A stretch of 36,774 nucleotides of DNA, from contig DATKQG010000098.1 of assembly GCA_035532835.1 (NCBI GenBank), positions 1 to 36,774 of the forward strand, read 5' to 3'. Made by a program: the position numbers and the translations under genes. Shown in pieces: positions 1 through 7,645 of the stretch (its first letter is position 1; each line of letters opens with the position of its first letter). The stretch is from Candidatus Dormiibacterota bacterium (GTDB lineage: Bacteria > Vulcanimicrobiota > Vulcanimicrobiia > Vulcanimicrobiales > Vulcanimicrobiaceae). Below the pieces are notes generated by a model. That model was given only the letters and a program-made list of their open reading frames with translations. It had not been told where the DNA came from and did not search any database.

Positions 1-680
1 CGAATCAGCGATTCTCCGGACGGAACGTTGCAGTCGGGCTCGACCCATAGCGCGGCAACGTCGGCATCCCACCGGCGCAGCTCGATCGCGCGTCGTACCG
101 CGGCGAAAACCTGGGGCTCGGCGTCGCGCACGAACGCATAGAGTTGCGGCTGACTCTGCGTAAAGACGAAGTCCGCGTCGGCATCGATCAGTCCGAGCGC
201 GGTGACGAAGGTGCGCGCGGCTTTGCGCGCGGCCTGTTCGTAAGTCCACAGCCACGCAACGTCGAGATGCGAGTGTCCCCAGAGCGCGAGCGCGGGCCGC
301 TCGAACGCACGCGCCGTTCGCGCGGCTTTGGGCGCCCGAGCTTCGATGCCGATCGACGTATCCGGCTGCGGATGGGAGCGCGCGAGCAGCCACCACCAGC
401 GCAGGTCCGGGCGTGAAGGCAATCCGTTGGTCGGTAACGCGTGGCGTTCGACTTCGATACGAATGGTGCGTTCTCGCGTATCGGGCGGAATGACGATCGC
501 GCCGTGCTCCCGATCGAACGAACCCACGGCTCGCCCGTCGATGCGCGCGAGCGCTCCCGTGCGCGTGCGATAGGTTACGGTCAGCGGCAGCTCGCCGGGC
601 GGAAGCCGGGCCTCGAAGACCACGAGCGCTTCGGTGCGCGCGACGTCACGAAGCGCGCGCCAAACGCGTCGGCCGCTCAT
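1..680 (-). CDS. GH38 alpha-mannosidase, N-terminal part (cut by window edge)
   Basis: The minus strand is open from an ATG at 680 to the window edge, giving 226 complete codons and no stop. A variable N-terminal region of about 130 residues is followed by the start of a glycoside hydrolase 38 catalytic domain. HSHLDVAW at about 136-143 carries the His and Asp that bind zinc in this family. It is followed by a TFVTAL stretch, SQPQLY at about 176-181, and WVEPDCNVPSGESL at about 212-225. Family members hydrolyse alpha-mannosides with a zinc-assisted retaining mechanism. The catalytic Asp nucleophile would lie beyond the edge. The ATG overlaps the stop of the exported-protein gene (ATGA, 677-680), so the two are probably translationally coupled and read from the uvrB side. 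No signal peptide is visible, which suggests a cytosolic enzyme. The family call is firm; the substrate is not known. Confidence 0.88.
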   Translation of the reverse strand, partial: MSGRRVWRALRDVARTEALVVFEARLPPGELPLTVTYRTRTGALARIDGRAVGSFDREHGAIVIPPDTRERTIRIEVERHALPTNGLPSRPDLRWWWLLARSHPQPDTSIGIEARAPKAARTARAFERPALALWGHSHLDVAWLWTYEQAARKAARTFVTALGLIDADADFVFTQSQPQLYAFVRDAEPQVFAAVRRAIELRRWDADVAALWVEPDCNVPSGESLI

Positions 681-1099
681 TCCGAGGGCGTGAGCCGTAA
701 CCCGCCAACTTTGCCGGTGGCATCGTCGAGAGAAAAAATCATCAGCGCCTTCGTACCGTTTTTAAACGTGACCGCGTAAACGTACGCCGTGTAGGTGGGC
801 CCGTGCACGATCCGCGATTGCGTGAAACTCGTCGGAGCGCCGAACGGCGCGATCTCACCCGCAAGGCTCGTAACGGAGGCGTCCGTCATCGCTGCGTTCA
901 TCTCGGGCGTGAGTTGCGTGCGATCGATCTTGCCCGACTGCATCATTCCGAGCCACGATTGCGCGCGTGCGAGAACGGCCGCATCGGGCGACGCCGCCGG
1001 TGCGGCGGAGGCGGACGGGCCGGGCGACGCGGGGGCCGCTACGGCCTGGCCGCCGCACAGCGCGAGCACGCATGCGAGAACTGCAACAAGAATCTTCAA
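677..1099 (-). CDS. Small exported protein of unknown function
   Basis: I chose a TTG start at 1099 (140 aa). AAAGGA at 1110-1115 sits at good Shine-Dalgarno distance, and this start puts a textbook signal peptide at the N-terminus: MKILVAVLACVLAL followed by an Ala-rich cleavage region ending AVAAP. An ATG at 1144 would add 15 polar residues ahead of the signal. After a Pro/Ala/Ser-rich linker (about residues 23-40) comes a domain of about 95 residues with alternating helix and strand character (motifs QSWLGMMQSGKID, TAYVYAVTFKNG). It resembles the small NTF2-like/DUF3887-type domains found beside secreted hydrolases, but I cannot confirm that. Its stop overlaps the start of the GH38 mannosidase gene. 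No function is assigned. Confidence 0.7.
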   Translation of the reverse strand: MKILVAVLACVLALCGGQAVAAPASPGPSASAAPAASPDAAVLARAQSWLGMMQSGKIDRTQLTPEMNAAMTDASVTSLAGEIAPFGAPTSFTQSRIVHGPTYTAYVYAVTFKNGTKALMIFSLDDATGKVGGLRLTPSE

Positions 1100-1181
1100 G
1101 CGATGATGTCCTTTCGACTGTGGTTGCCTGCTCGCTTGTTCCACGCGCTCGGTACGATTCCCACGAGCGCCGCGAGCAATC

Positions 1182-3227
1182 TCACGATCCCACCAAGTCT
1201 TTCAGGGCCGAGTTGAAAATCTTCGGGGCTTTCCCTTGGAACAGGACGGACTCGTTGCCGCCGATCTGTTTGCGCAGTTCCAATAATTCGTCGCGGAGCG
1301 CCGCGGCTTTCTCGAACTCGAGGTTGCCGGCGAACTCGCGCATCTTCTGCTCGATCTCGGCGGCCATTTTCATCGCCACGTCGCGCGGCAATTTATCCAG
1401 CTTGAGCTGGGCGGTCGCCTCCTCGGTCGCGCCGATCATGCGCAGAATGTCGTGGATCTCCTTGCGAATCGTCGTCGGCTCGATACCGTGCGCCAGGTTG
1501 TGCGCGACTTGCCGCTCGCGGCGTCGCTTCGTTTCGCCCAAGGCTCGCGCCATCGATTCGGTGATCACATCGGCATACATGATGACTTTGCCGTCGACGT
1601 TGCGCGCGGCGCGCCCGATGGTTTGAATCAGCGAGGTCGTGCTCCGGAGATACCCTTCTTTATCCGCATCCAAGATGCCCACGAGCGAAACTTCCGGTAA
1701 ATCCAAGCCCTCGCGCAAGAGATTGATGCCCACCAACACGTCGAACACGCCGAGCCGAAGATCGCGCAGAATCGCAATGCGTTCGAGCGTATCGACCTCG
1801 CTATGCAGGTAGCGTACTTTGAAGTTCATCTCCAGCAAGAAGTCGGTGAGATCCTCGGCCATCTTCTTGGTGAGGGTCGTCACCAGGACGCGCTCCTTGC
1901 GTTGCACGCGCAGCCGAATCTCTTCCATCAAGTCGTCCACCTGGTTGCGCGTCGGCCGAACGTCGACTTCGGGATCCACGAGGCCGGTCGGGCGAATGAT
2001 CATCTCGGCCACCTGCGTGCTGCGGCCGACTTCGTACGTGCCGGGCGTTGCCGATACGTAGACGACCTGATTGATGTGCGCGTCGAATTCGTCGTACGTC
2101 AGCGGGCGGTTATCGAGGGCGCTCGGCAGGCGAAACCCGTGCTCGACCAAGATCTGTTTGCGCGCACGATCGCCGGCGTACATCGCATGCGCCTGCGGCA
2201 GGGTGACGTGCGATTCGTCGATGAACAGCAGCCAGTCTTTCGGAAAGAAGTCCAGCAAACACGACGGCGTGGAGCCCGGCTCGCGCCCGGTAAGGTGCCG
2301 CGAATAGTTCTCGACGCCATTACAGTAACCGACCTCGCGCAGCATATCCAGATCGTAGCGCGCGCGCTGCTCTAAACGCTGCGCCTCCAGCAGCTTCCCA
2401 TGCGCTTTGAAGTATTTGAGCCGCTCTTCGAGTTCGGCCTCGATCGAGATGACCGCACGGCGCAGTTTTTCATCCGGCGTTATGAAATGCTTGGCGGGAA
2501 AAATGTGGAGCTCGTCCTTGCTCTGGACGTATTCTCCGGTCATCAAATTGACGACGTTGATCGCTTCGATTTCGTCGCCGAAGAACTCGATCCGATGGAC
2601 CAGCTCCTCGTCGACCGCGACAAATTCGAGGACGTCGCCGCGCACTCGAAACGTCCCTCGGACTAAATTCAGATCGTTGCGGCGATACTGCATGTCGACG
2701 AGTTGCCGTAAAAAGGCGTCTCGGTCGAGTTCGTCCCCGACCGCGATGCGGGCCGACATCTCCATGTAGTCCGAAGGCGAGCCCAAACCGTAGATGCACG
2801 AAATCGACGCGACGATCAGCGTGTCGGGGCGGGTGAGCAGCGATTGCGTTGCCGAGTGGCGCAAGCGTTCGATCTCGTCGTTGACCGAACTATCCTTCTC
2901 GATGTAGGTATCCGTCGAGGCGACGTACGCTTCGGGCTGATAGTAATCGAAATACGAAACGAAGTACTCGACCGCGTTGTTGGGAAAGTACTCGCGAAAT
3001 TCGGCGCAGAGCTGCGCCGCCAGGGTTTTGTTGTGGCACAGGACCAGCGTCGGCTTCTGGACGAGTTCGATAGTCCGGGCCATGGCCATCGTCTTGCCGC
3101 TTCCGGTGACGCCCAGCAGCGTTTGGGCGCGATCGCCCCGCGCGATCCCCTCAGCGAGGATCGCGGTAGCGACGGGTTGGTCGCCCGCCAGAGCATACGG
3201 GGAGACGAGTTCGAAGCGTTGGGCCAT
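1182..3227 (-). CDS. uvrB: UvrABC excinuclease subunit B
   Basis: This 681-residue protein has the usual UvrB length and architecture. The helicase-like N-terminal domain has Walker A GVTGSGKT at 39-46. The damage-probing beta-hairpin region follows ([15 protein letters not shown], about 88-102), then the helicase motifs [15 protein letters not shown] and QTIGRAARN. The C-terminal UVR coiled coil that contacts UvrC is present ([18 protein letters not shown]). UvrB receives DNA lesions from UvrA, verifies damage and recruits UvrC for dual incision in nucleotide excision repair. It is the first gene of a minus-strand run that continues into the exported protein and GH38 mannosidase. It is divergent from prs. 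The minus strand has TATAGC ending only 5 nt before the ATG, so a leaderless or very short leader is possible, but I see no convincing -35. Confidence 0.98.
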   Translation of the reverse strand: MAQRFELVSPYALAGDQPVATAILAEGIARGDRAQTLLGVTGSGKTMAMARTIELVQKPTLVLCHNKTLAAQLCAEFREYFPNNAVEYFVSYFDYYQPEAYVASTDTYIEKDSSVNDEIERLRHSATQSLLTRPDTLIVASISCIYGLGSPSDYMEMSARIAVGDELDRDAFLRQLVDMQYRRNDLNLVRGTFRVRGDVLEFVAVDEELVHRIEFFGDEIEAINVVNLMTGEYVQSKDELHIFPAKHFITPDEKLRRAVISIEAELEERLKYFKAHGKLLEAQRLEQRARYDLDMLREVGYCNGVENYSRHLTGREPGSTPSCLLDFFPKDWLLFIDESHVTLPQAHAMYAGDRARKQILVEHGFRLPSALDNRPLTYDEFDAHINQVVYVSATPGTYEVGRSTQVAEMIIRPTGLVDPEVDVRPTRNQVDDLMEEIRLRVQRKERVLVTTLTKKMAEDLTDFLLEMNFKVRYLHSEVDTLERIAILRDLRLGVFDVLVGINLLREGLDLPEVSLVGILDADKEGYLRSTTSLIQTIGRAARNVDGKVIMYADVITESMARALGETKRRRERQVAHNLAHGIEPTTIRKEIHDILRMIGATEEATAQLKLDKLPRDVAMKMAAEIEQKMREFAGNLEFEKAAALRDELLELRKQIGGNESVLFQGKAPKIFNSALKDLVGS

Positions 3228-3361
3228 AGAGCGCTATACGACAACCGGCGGGCGATACCGGGTTGCAGGCTATACCTTCTGCGCCGCTCGGCGAGGATAG
3301 CAAGCGTCACACTCTGAATCTTGCAACTCCATCCCTAAAGCTGCTCGTGGAGAACGGACTG

Positions 3362-4372
3362 TTGAGCAATAACGCGCTCGTATTCAGCGGAAGCTCAAAC
3401 TACGCGCTCGCCGACGAGATCGCCAAGAAACTCAAGATCCATGTGGGCAAAGCCCTCGTCTCGCAGTTCAAGAACGAAGAGACGCGGATCGAGATCGGTG
3501 AGAACGTGCGCGGGTCCGAAGTCTTTGTCGTGCAGTCGATCTGCAAGGCGCCCAACGGCAACGGCGTCAACGATTCGTTGATGGAGTTGCTGCTCATGAT
3601 CGACGCCCTCCGGCGCGCGTCGGCGGCCCGCATCACCGCGGTCATCCCGTATTACGGGTACGCGAAACAAGACAAGAAGACCAAAGGACGAGAGCCGATC
3701 TCGGCCAAGGTCGTCGCCAATCTGCTCAAGGTGACCGGCGCCAAGCGTCTGGTGACGATGGATCTCCACGCCGCGCAGATTCAGGGCTTCTTCGATATGC
3801 CGGTCGACAACCTGATGGCCATGCCGACGCTCTGCAACTACCTCAAACGCGAAGGCCTTTGCGAGGAACGGATCGTCATCGTCTCGCCCGACGCCGGCGG
3901 CGTCCACCGGGCCGAACTCTTCGCCAAGCGTTTGAACAGCTCGCTCGCCATCGTCTTCAAGCGCCGGCCCGAGCCCGACGTCTCCGAAGTCACCGACATC
4001 GTCGGGCACGTCGAGGGCAAGATTGCGGTCGTCGTCGACGACATGATCTCGACCGGCGGCACGCTCGCCAAGGCCGCGGAAGCGATCTTGGCGCGCGGAG
4101 CAACCAAAGTGTATACGGTGGCCACGCACGGCATCTTCGCCGGCGACGCCGTCGACGTGCTGGAACGCTCGCAGATCGAGCGCGTCATCACCACCAACAC
4201 CATCCCGCTCCCGAATCTCGACGAGCACCCCAAATTCGTGCAACTCTCGATCGCGCAGACATTCGCCGACGCGATCAGCCGCATCACCACCAACCGTTCG
4301 GTATCCGAGCTGTTCAACAGCGAAGAATCCGCCGCGGCAACAGAGGCGCCGGCCGAGCCGGCCGCCGTTTAG
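3362..4372 (+). CDS. prs: Ribose-phosphate pyrophosphokinase (PRPP synthetase)
   Basis: The enzyme makes 5-phosphoribosyl diphosphate from ribose 5-phosphate and ATP for nucleotide, His and Trp synthesis. I chose TTG at 3362 because GGAG at 3349-3352 lies 9 nt upstream and the protein then begins at the conserved first strand (SNNALVFSGSSNYALADEIA). That gives 336 aa, near the usual 310-330. An upstream ATG at 3263 would add a poorly conserved 33-residue tail. Visible motifs are the ATP-binding region with GREPISAKVVANLL, the metal-binding TMDLHAAQIQGFFD, and the PRPP-binding loop VVVDDMISTGGTLAKAA. The C-terminus has an Ala/Glu/Pro-rich extension of about 15 residues. It heads the prs-ctc-pth cluster; ctc starts 15 nt after its stop. 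Confidence 0.96.
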   Translation: MSNNALVFSGSSNYALADEIAKKLKIHVGKALVSQFKNEETRIEIGENVRGSEVFVVQSICKAPNGNGVNDSLMELLLMIDALRRASAARITAVIPYYGYAKQDKKTKGREPISAKVVANLLKVTGAKRLVTMDLHAAQIQGFFDMPVDNLMAMPTLCNYLKREGLCEERIVIVSPDAGGVHRAELFAKRLNSSLAIVFKRRPEPDVSEVTDIVGHVEGKIAVVVDDMISTGGTLAKAAEAILARGATKVYTVATHGIFAGDAVDVLERSQIERVITTNTIPLPNLDEHPKFVQLSIAQTFADAISRITTNRSVSELFNSEESAAATEAPAEPAAV

Positions 4373-4387
4373 AAAAGGTACGATACC

Positions 4388-5032
4388 ATGGCAACCAAAG
4401 AACTCACCATCCCCTTCGAGCGCCGCGAAAAAACCGGTACCAGCAGTGCCCACGCACTGCGCGCCGCCGGAAAAGTCCCGGCAGTCGTTTACGGGCATGG
4501 CGCCCAGCCGCAACACGTCGCGCTCGACGCTAAAGCTTTCGACGAAGCGCTCCACCGTGGTGGGCGTACCGGCATCGTCACGCTCTCCGAAAATGGCAAA
4601 AATGTCGAAACCGCGCTCGTGCGCGAAATCCAGATCAACCCCGTTTCGCAGAAGGTCTTCCACGTTGATCTGCAGCGCGTCGGCGTCCACGAATCGGTCC
4701 GTGCGAAGTTACCGGTCGTGATGGTCGGCGTTGCGCGCGGCGTCAAAGATTCCGGCGGCGTGATGGACGTCATCGCGCACGAGCTCGAGATCGAGGGCCC
4801 CGCCGACGAGTTGCCGGAGCGTCTCGAAATCGACGTCGCCGGGTTAGGTATCCACGAACATGTCGTTGCCGGCGACGTCAAGCTCCCCAAGGGCTTCAAG
4901 ATGCTCACCCCGGCCGACACAACGGTGGTCGTGATCGAAGCGTCGAGAACCGCATCGCAGGTCGAAGAAGCGGCAACGCCGGCCGAACAGCTGCAGCCTG
5001 AAGTCATCGGACAGAAGTCCGAGGGCGAATAG
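4388..5032 (+). CDS. rplY: 50S ribosomal protein L25, general stress protein CTC type
   Basis: This 214-residue protein is the long CTC/TL5 form of L25, which binds 5S rRNA. The N-terminal L25 domain (about 1-95) opens with ELTIPFERREKTGTSSAHAL and continues through GKVPAVVYGHG and VFHVDLQRV. The C-terminal TL5 beta domain (about 96-190) includes DVIAHELEIEGPADELPERL and a GDVKLPKGF motif, followed by an acidic tail. Its position between prs and pth matches the order known from many bacteria. It is probably co-transcribed with both; pth follows immediately and its likely ribosome binding site lies inside the last ctc codons. Confidence 0.96.
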   Translation: MATKELTIPFERREKTGTSSAHALRAAGKVPAVVYGHGAQPQHVALDAKAFDEALHRGGRTGIVTLSENGKNVETALVREIQINPVSQKVFHVDLQRVGVHESVRAKLPVVMVGVARGVKDSGGVMDVIAHELEIEGPADELPERLEIDVAGLGIHEHVVAGDVKLPKGFKMLTPADTTVVVIEASRTASQVEEAATPAEQLQPEVIGQKSEGE

Positions 5033-5034
5033 TC

Positions 5035-5607
5035 CTGGCCGAACGAAGCGCCCCACGCATCGTCGTGGGGCTGGGCAATCCCGGCAAAGAGTACGAGGCA
5101 ACGCGCCACAACGTCGGCTTTATGGTCGTCGACGAAGTGGCGCGGCGCTTCGGTGCGTCGTCGTGGAAGAAAAAAGACAACGCCATGCAGTTCTACGACT
5201 CCGCCCGCGGTGTCGTGTTGGTCAAGCCGCTGTCATTTATGAATCTCAGCGGTGCCCCGGTGCGCGTGATCGCCTCGTGGTATCGGACCCCGCCGAGCGA
5301 TATTCTCGCCATCGTCGACGATATGGATTTGGCCTTCGGTACGCTCCGCATGCGGCCGTTCGGCGGGCACGGCGGACACAACGGCTTGCGCTCGATGATC
5401 GCGACCCTGGGCGAAGGCTTCCCCCGGCTGCGCGTAGGCGTCGGCAGGCCGGCCTTCGGGACGATCGATCACGTGCTCAGCCCGTTCCCGCCCCAGGAAC
5501 GCCAGGAGCTCCCGCGGGTAATCGATGCAGCCGCCGACGGCGCGCTGCGCTACCTCGAAGAAGGCATCGAAGCCGCGATGCAGTTCGTCAACAATTGGAG
5601 TTTGTAA
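5035..5607 (+). CDS. pth: Peptidyl-tRNA hydrolase
   Basis: Pth cleaves the ester bond of peptidyl-tRNA released from stalled ribosomes. The family core is intact: VGLGNPGKEYEATRHNVGF with the catalytic His in RHNVG, KPLSFMNLSG, and the DDMDLAFG...GGHGGHNGL loop carrying the conserved Asp. The start is unusual. The only conventional start codon is GTG at 5065, which would begin the protein at GLGNPG and delete the first beta strand. Upstream in frame, before a stop at 4999, there is no ATG, GTG or TTG. A CTG at 5035 is preceded by GAGGG (5021-5025) with 9 nt spacing and restores the strand (RIVVGLGNPG). I therefore place the start at CTG 5035 (190 aa); 5065 is what a standard gene caller would choose. 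Confidence 0.93.
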   Translation: MAERSAPRIVVGLGNPGKEYEATRHNVGFMVVDEVARRFGASSWKKKDNAMQFYDSARGVVLVKPLSFMNLSGAPVRVIASWYRTPPSDILAIVDDMDLAFGTLRMRPFGGHGGHNGLRSMIATLGEGFPRLRVGVGRPAFGTIDHVLSPFPPQERQELPRVIDAAADGALRYLEEGIEAAMQFVNNWSL

Positions 5608-5642
5608 CCTCCTTCGCCGAACACTCGTTATATAAAGACGGG

Positions 5643-6341
5643 TTGCGGAATGTCGAGGTGATCGCCACGGAACAATTCAAGGGAGCCACATTCGTCGTTC
5701 GGGTCGATAGCGCGACGGCGCGTGCGACCGGCAGCACCCTGATCGACGACCTGCATTTCTTAGCCGAACACGCAGTGCATCCGGTCGTCGTGGCGCCCAG
5801 CCCGCGAGCGGCGCACGCGATCGTGCGGACGATCAATCGCAGCACGGATATCGCGGTGAGCTTATGCGGCGCCGACGCAGCGATGCTGCCGCAGACGGCG
5901 GCGGGCATCGGCCGCGTTCAGACGCGCATCCTGCGAACGCTCTTGGATCAAGGCTTTATCCCGGTCGTCGAGCCGACGGCATTCGCGGCATTTTCGAACG
6001 ACGATCCCCGCGTGATCGCCGACGACGTCGCCGCCGCGATCGCGAGCGCCCTCAAAGCGACGCGAGCGCTCTTCTTCCATCCGGCCGGCGGCGTGACCGA
6101 CCCAAAAACGCACGAGACGATCTGCGAGCTCACGCCGGCCGAAGCGCTGGATCTCGCCGAGGATCGCGCGCTCTCGAAAGGCTTGCGGGCGACGATTCGG
6201 GCGGCCGCGTTCGGGGTGCGAAACGGCGTCCCGGCCGCGCAGATCGTCGATGGGCGGCTCGCTCACGCGGCCATCCTCGAATTGATTACCGCGCAACACT
6301 TGGGCACGCAGGTTACCGGCGGGATCGTCCTGGCGGCGTAG
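5643..6341 (+). CDS. Amino-acid-kinase-fold protein, degenerate acetylglutamate kinase-like
   Basis: The C-terminal two thirds aligns by eye with ArgB-type acetylglutamate kinase: LLDQGFIPVVEPTAF, a HPAGGVTDPKT nucleotide-site loop, ELTPAEALDLAEDRALSKGL, and the terminal IVDGRLAHAAILELI...LGTQV. The catalytic features are missing. The first-strand motif IKYGG is VVRVDS here (lysine to arginine, no glycines), and HGGG is replaced by APSP at about 51-54. The PKVEAA lysine segment reads RATIRAA. It is therefore probably not an active kinase and may be regulatory or ligand-binding. The start is uncertain: TTG at 5643 (232 aa) and GTG at 5658 are both possible, and neither has a strong Shine-Dalgarno. 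It follows pth by 35 nt and probably belongs to that operon. Confidence 0.72.
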   Translation: MRNVEVIATEQFKGATFVVRVDSATARATGSTLIDDLHFLAEHAVHPVVVAPSPRAAHAIVRTINRSTDIAVSLCGADAAMLPQTAAGIGRVQTRILRTLLDQGFIPVVEPTAFAAFSNDDPRVIADDVAAAIASALKATRALFFHPAGGVTDPKTHETICELTPAEALDLAEDRALSKGLRATIRAAAFGVRNGVPAAQIVDGRLAHAAILELITAQHLGTQVTGGIVLAA

Positions 6342-6343
6342 CC

Positions 6344-7615
6344 CTACGGACAGGCGTTAGGGACGCCGTTGATCGCCGCTACGCGCACTCCCGCGGACGG
6401 TACGCGCATGAGAAAGATGCGCGTGACCACGTTCGGACAGACTTGCCCCAGGCTTTGATCGGTTTGACGCACGATCGCTCGAACGCCCGCCGCGGGATCG
6501 TGGGTGAGCGCTACCGCATAGCGATCGGCGCGCAGCGCCATGCTGGAGCTCACCGCGTTGTCGATCGGTGAAACCACCAGATAGGCGGCGCAGAGGAGCG
6601 CGCCGACCAAGGCCATCCGCGATAGCTCGTCGTCGTCGCGCCGAAACCCGACGCGGTCCGCGACGAATACCGCAAGTGCGGTGCCGAAGATCACGAGCAG
6701 CGCGTCGTACAGCGCTCGCCGGAGGGGATCGTGGTCGCGCACGTACCCAAGCTCGTACGCGACCGCAAACGCAATTTCTCGCGCGCTCTCACCCGCCAGC
6801 AGCGTATCCGAGAGCACCAGGCAGTCCGAATTACCGAGCCCTTCGACGAAGGCGGCCTCTATCTGCGAGCGATTGGAACGCGTCTGCACGTACATCGGGA
6901 GTGACGATCCGGCGCGCGTTTCGATGCGATTCAGCCGCGCGGACAAGGGCCCTCGCAACGGCTCGATCCGATCGTGAGCGAGGGTGCGAGCGAACGGCGT
7001 CGCATAGGCGACCGCGATGCTGATGACCACGATACCGAGCGCGGTATAGATGTACCACTGGTGGGTCCGCGCGACCAGCCACAGCACGACCGCGATCAAG
7101 ACCCCGACCGCGAGCATCGAAACCAGCGTATCCACGCACCAAGAGAGCGCCCACTCGCGAGCCAATTCGCTTGAAAGCCCCATGATCCGGTCGATGCGGT
7201 AGAGATAAAACTCCGGGATCGCCGATGCGAGTTTGGCGAGCAATGCGAGTGCCGCGCCGAAAATGAAGCGCACGGCCCACATCGATCGCATCCGATGATG
7301 CAAAAAGTCACGCAGACGTGCGGCGTATCCCGATCGCCAAAAGTATGCAAGCAGCGCGATCTGCGCCACGACCGAAAGCAACCATCCGGGTAGTGTCCAG
7401 CGAGCAAGCCGCTCCGCCGCCGATTGGCGATCGGGATCGACCAGCGCCGTGGCCGGTTCGTGCAACAATTGCGAGGAGGTAAGCGCGTCGACGCGCCGAT
7501 CGATGGCGTTCGGGCGCGAGAGGGCGGCCTGCGCCGCATGCGGGACAAAGCCGGCGAGCAGGGCGAGGAGCAGCATCGCCAGGAGCGACCGCGCGCGGCA
7601 AAGGGGCATAGCCAT
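6344..7615 (-). CDS. Ste24/M48-like multi-pass membrane protein lacking zinc ligands
   Basis: A 423-residue membrane protein with an N-terminal signal-like hydrophobic stretch (about 10-30) and several further membrane segments (about 78-92, 115-135, 160-205, 303-320, 335-350). The arrangement and motifs match CAAX prenyl protease 1 (M48A). VEGLGNSDCLVLSDTLLA at 257-273 corresponds to the family segment just before the active site. The site itself is altered. HExxH is YELGY at 287-291, with both tyrosines encoded TAC and the Glu retained. The downstream ExxxD ligand motif is ALRAD at 360-364. All three zinc ligands are thus replaced, which argues against metalloprotease activity. It converges on the preceding plus-strand gene with a 2-nt gap. 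Confidence 0.75.
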   Translation of the reverse strand: MAMPLCRARSLLAMLLLALLAGFVPHAAQAALSRPNAIDRRVDALTSSQLLHEPATALVDPDRQSAAERLARWTLPGWLLSVVAQIALLAYFWRSGYAARLRDFLHHRMRSMWAVRFIFGAALALLAKLASAIPEFYLYRIDRIMGLSSELAREWALSWCVDTLVSMLAVGVLIAVVLWLVARTHQWYIYTALGIVVISIAVAYATPFARTLAHDRIEPLRGPLSARLNRIETRAGSSLPMYVQTRSNRSQIEAAFVEGLGNSDCLVLSDTLLAGESAREIAFAVAYELGYVRDHDPLRRALYDALLVIFGTALAVFVADRVGFRRDDDELSRMALVGALLCAAYLVVSPIDNAVSSSMALRADRYAVALTHDPAAGVRAIVRQTDQSLGQVCPNVVTRIFLMRVPSAGVRVAAINGVPNACP

Positions 7616-7645
7616 GGGTTCGCGGGAACGACGCGCTTTGCTTTT

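Noticed and set aside
3395-4690. 431-codon minus-strand frame opposite prs and ctc
   Set aside because: Sequence is Asp/Arg/Gly/Val-rich with no motif, typical of the antisense of a GC-rich gene; the plus strand encodes prs and L25.
5163-5640. Long open frame running through pth in another frame into the amino-acid-kinase-like gene
   Set aside because: The part before about 5640 overlaps pth out of frame and is Arg-rich low-complexity; only the part after the pth stop has family-like sequence.
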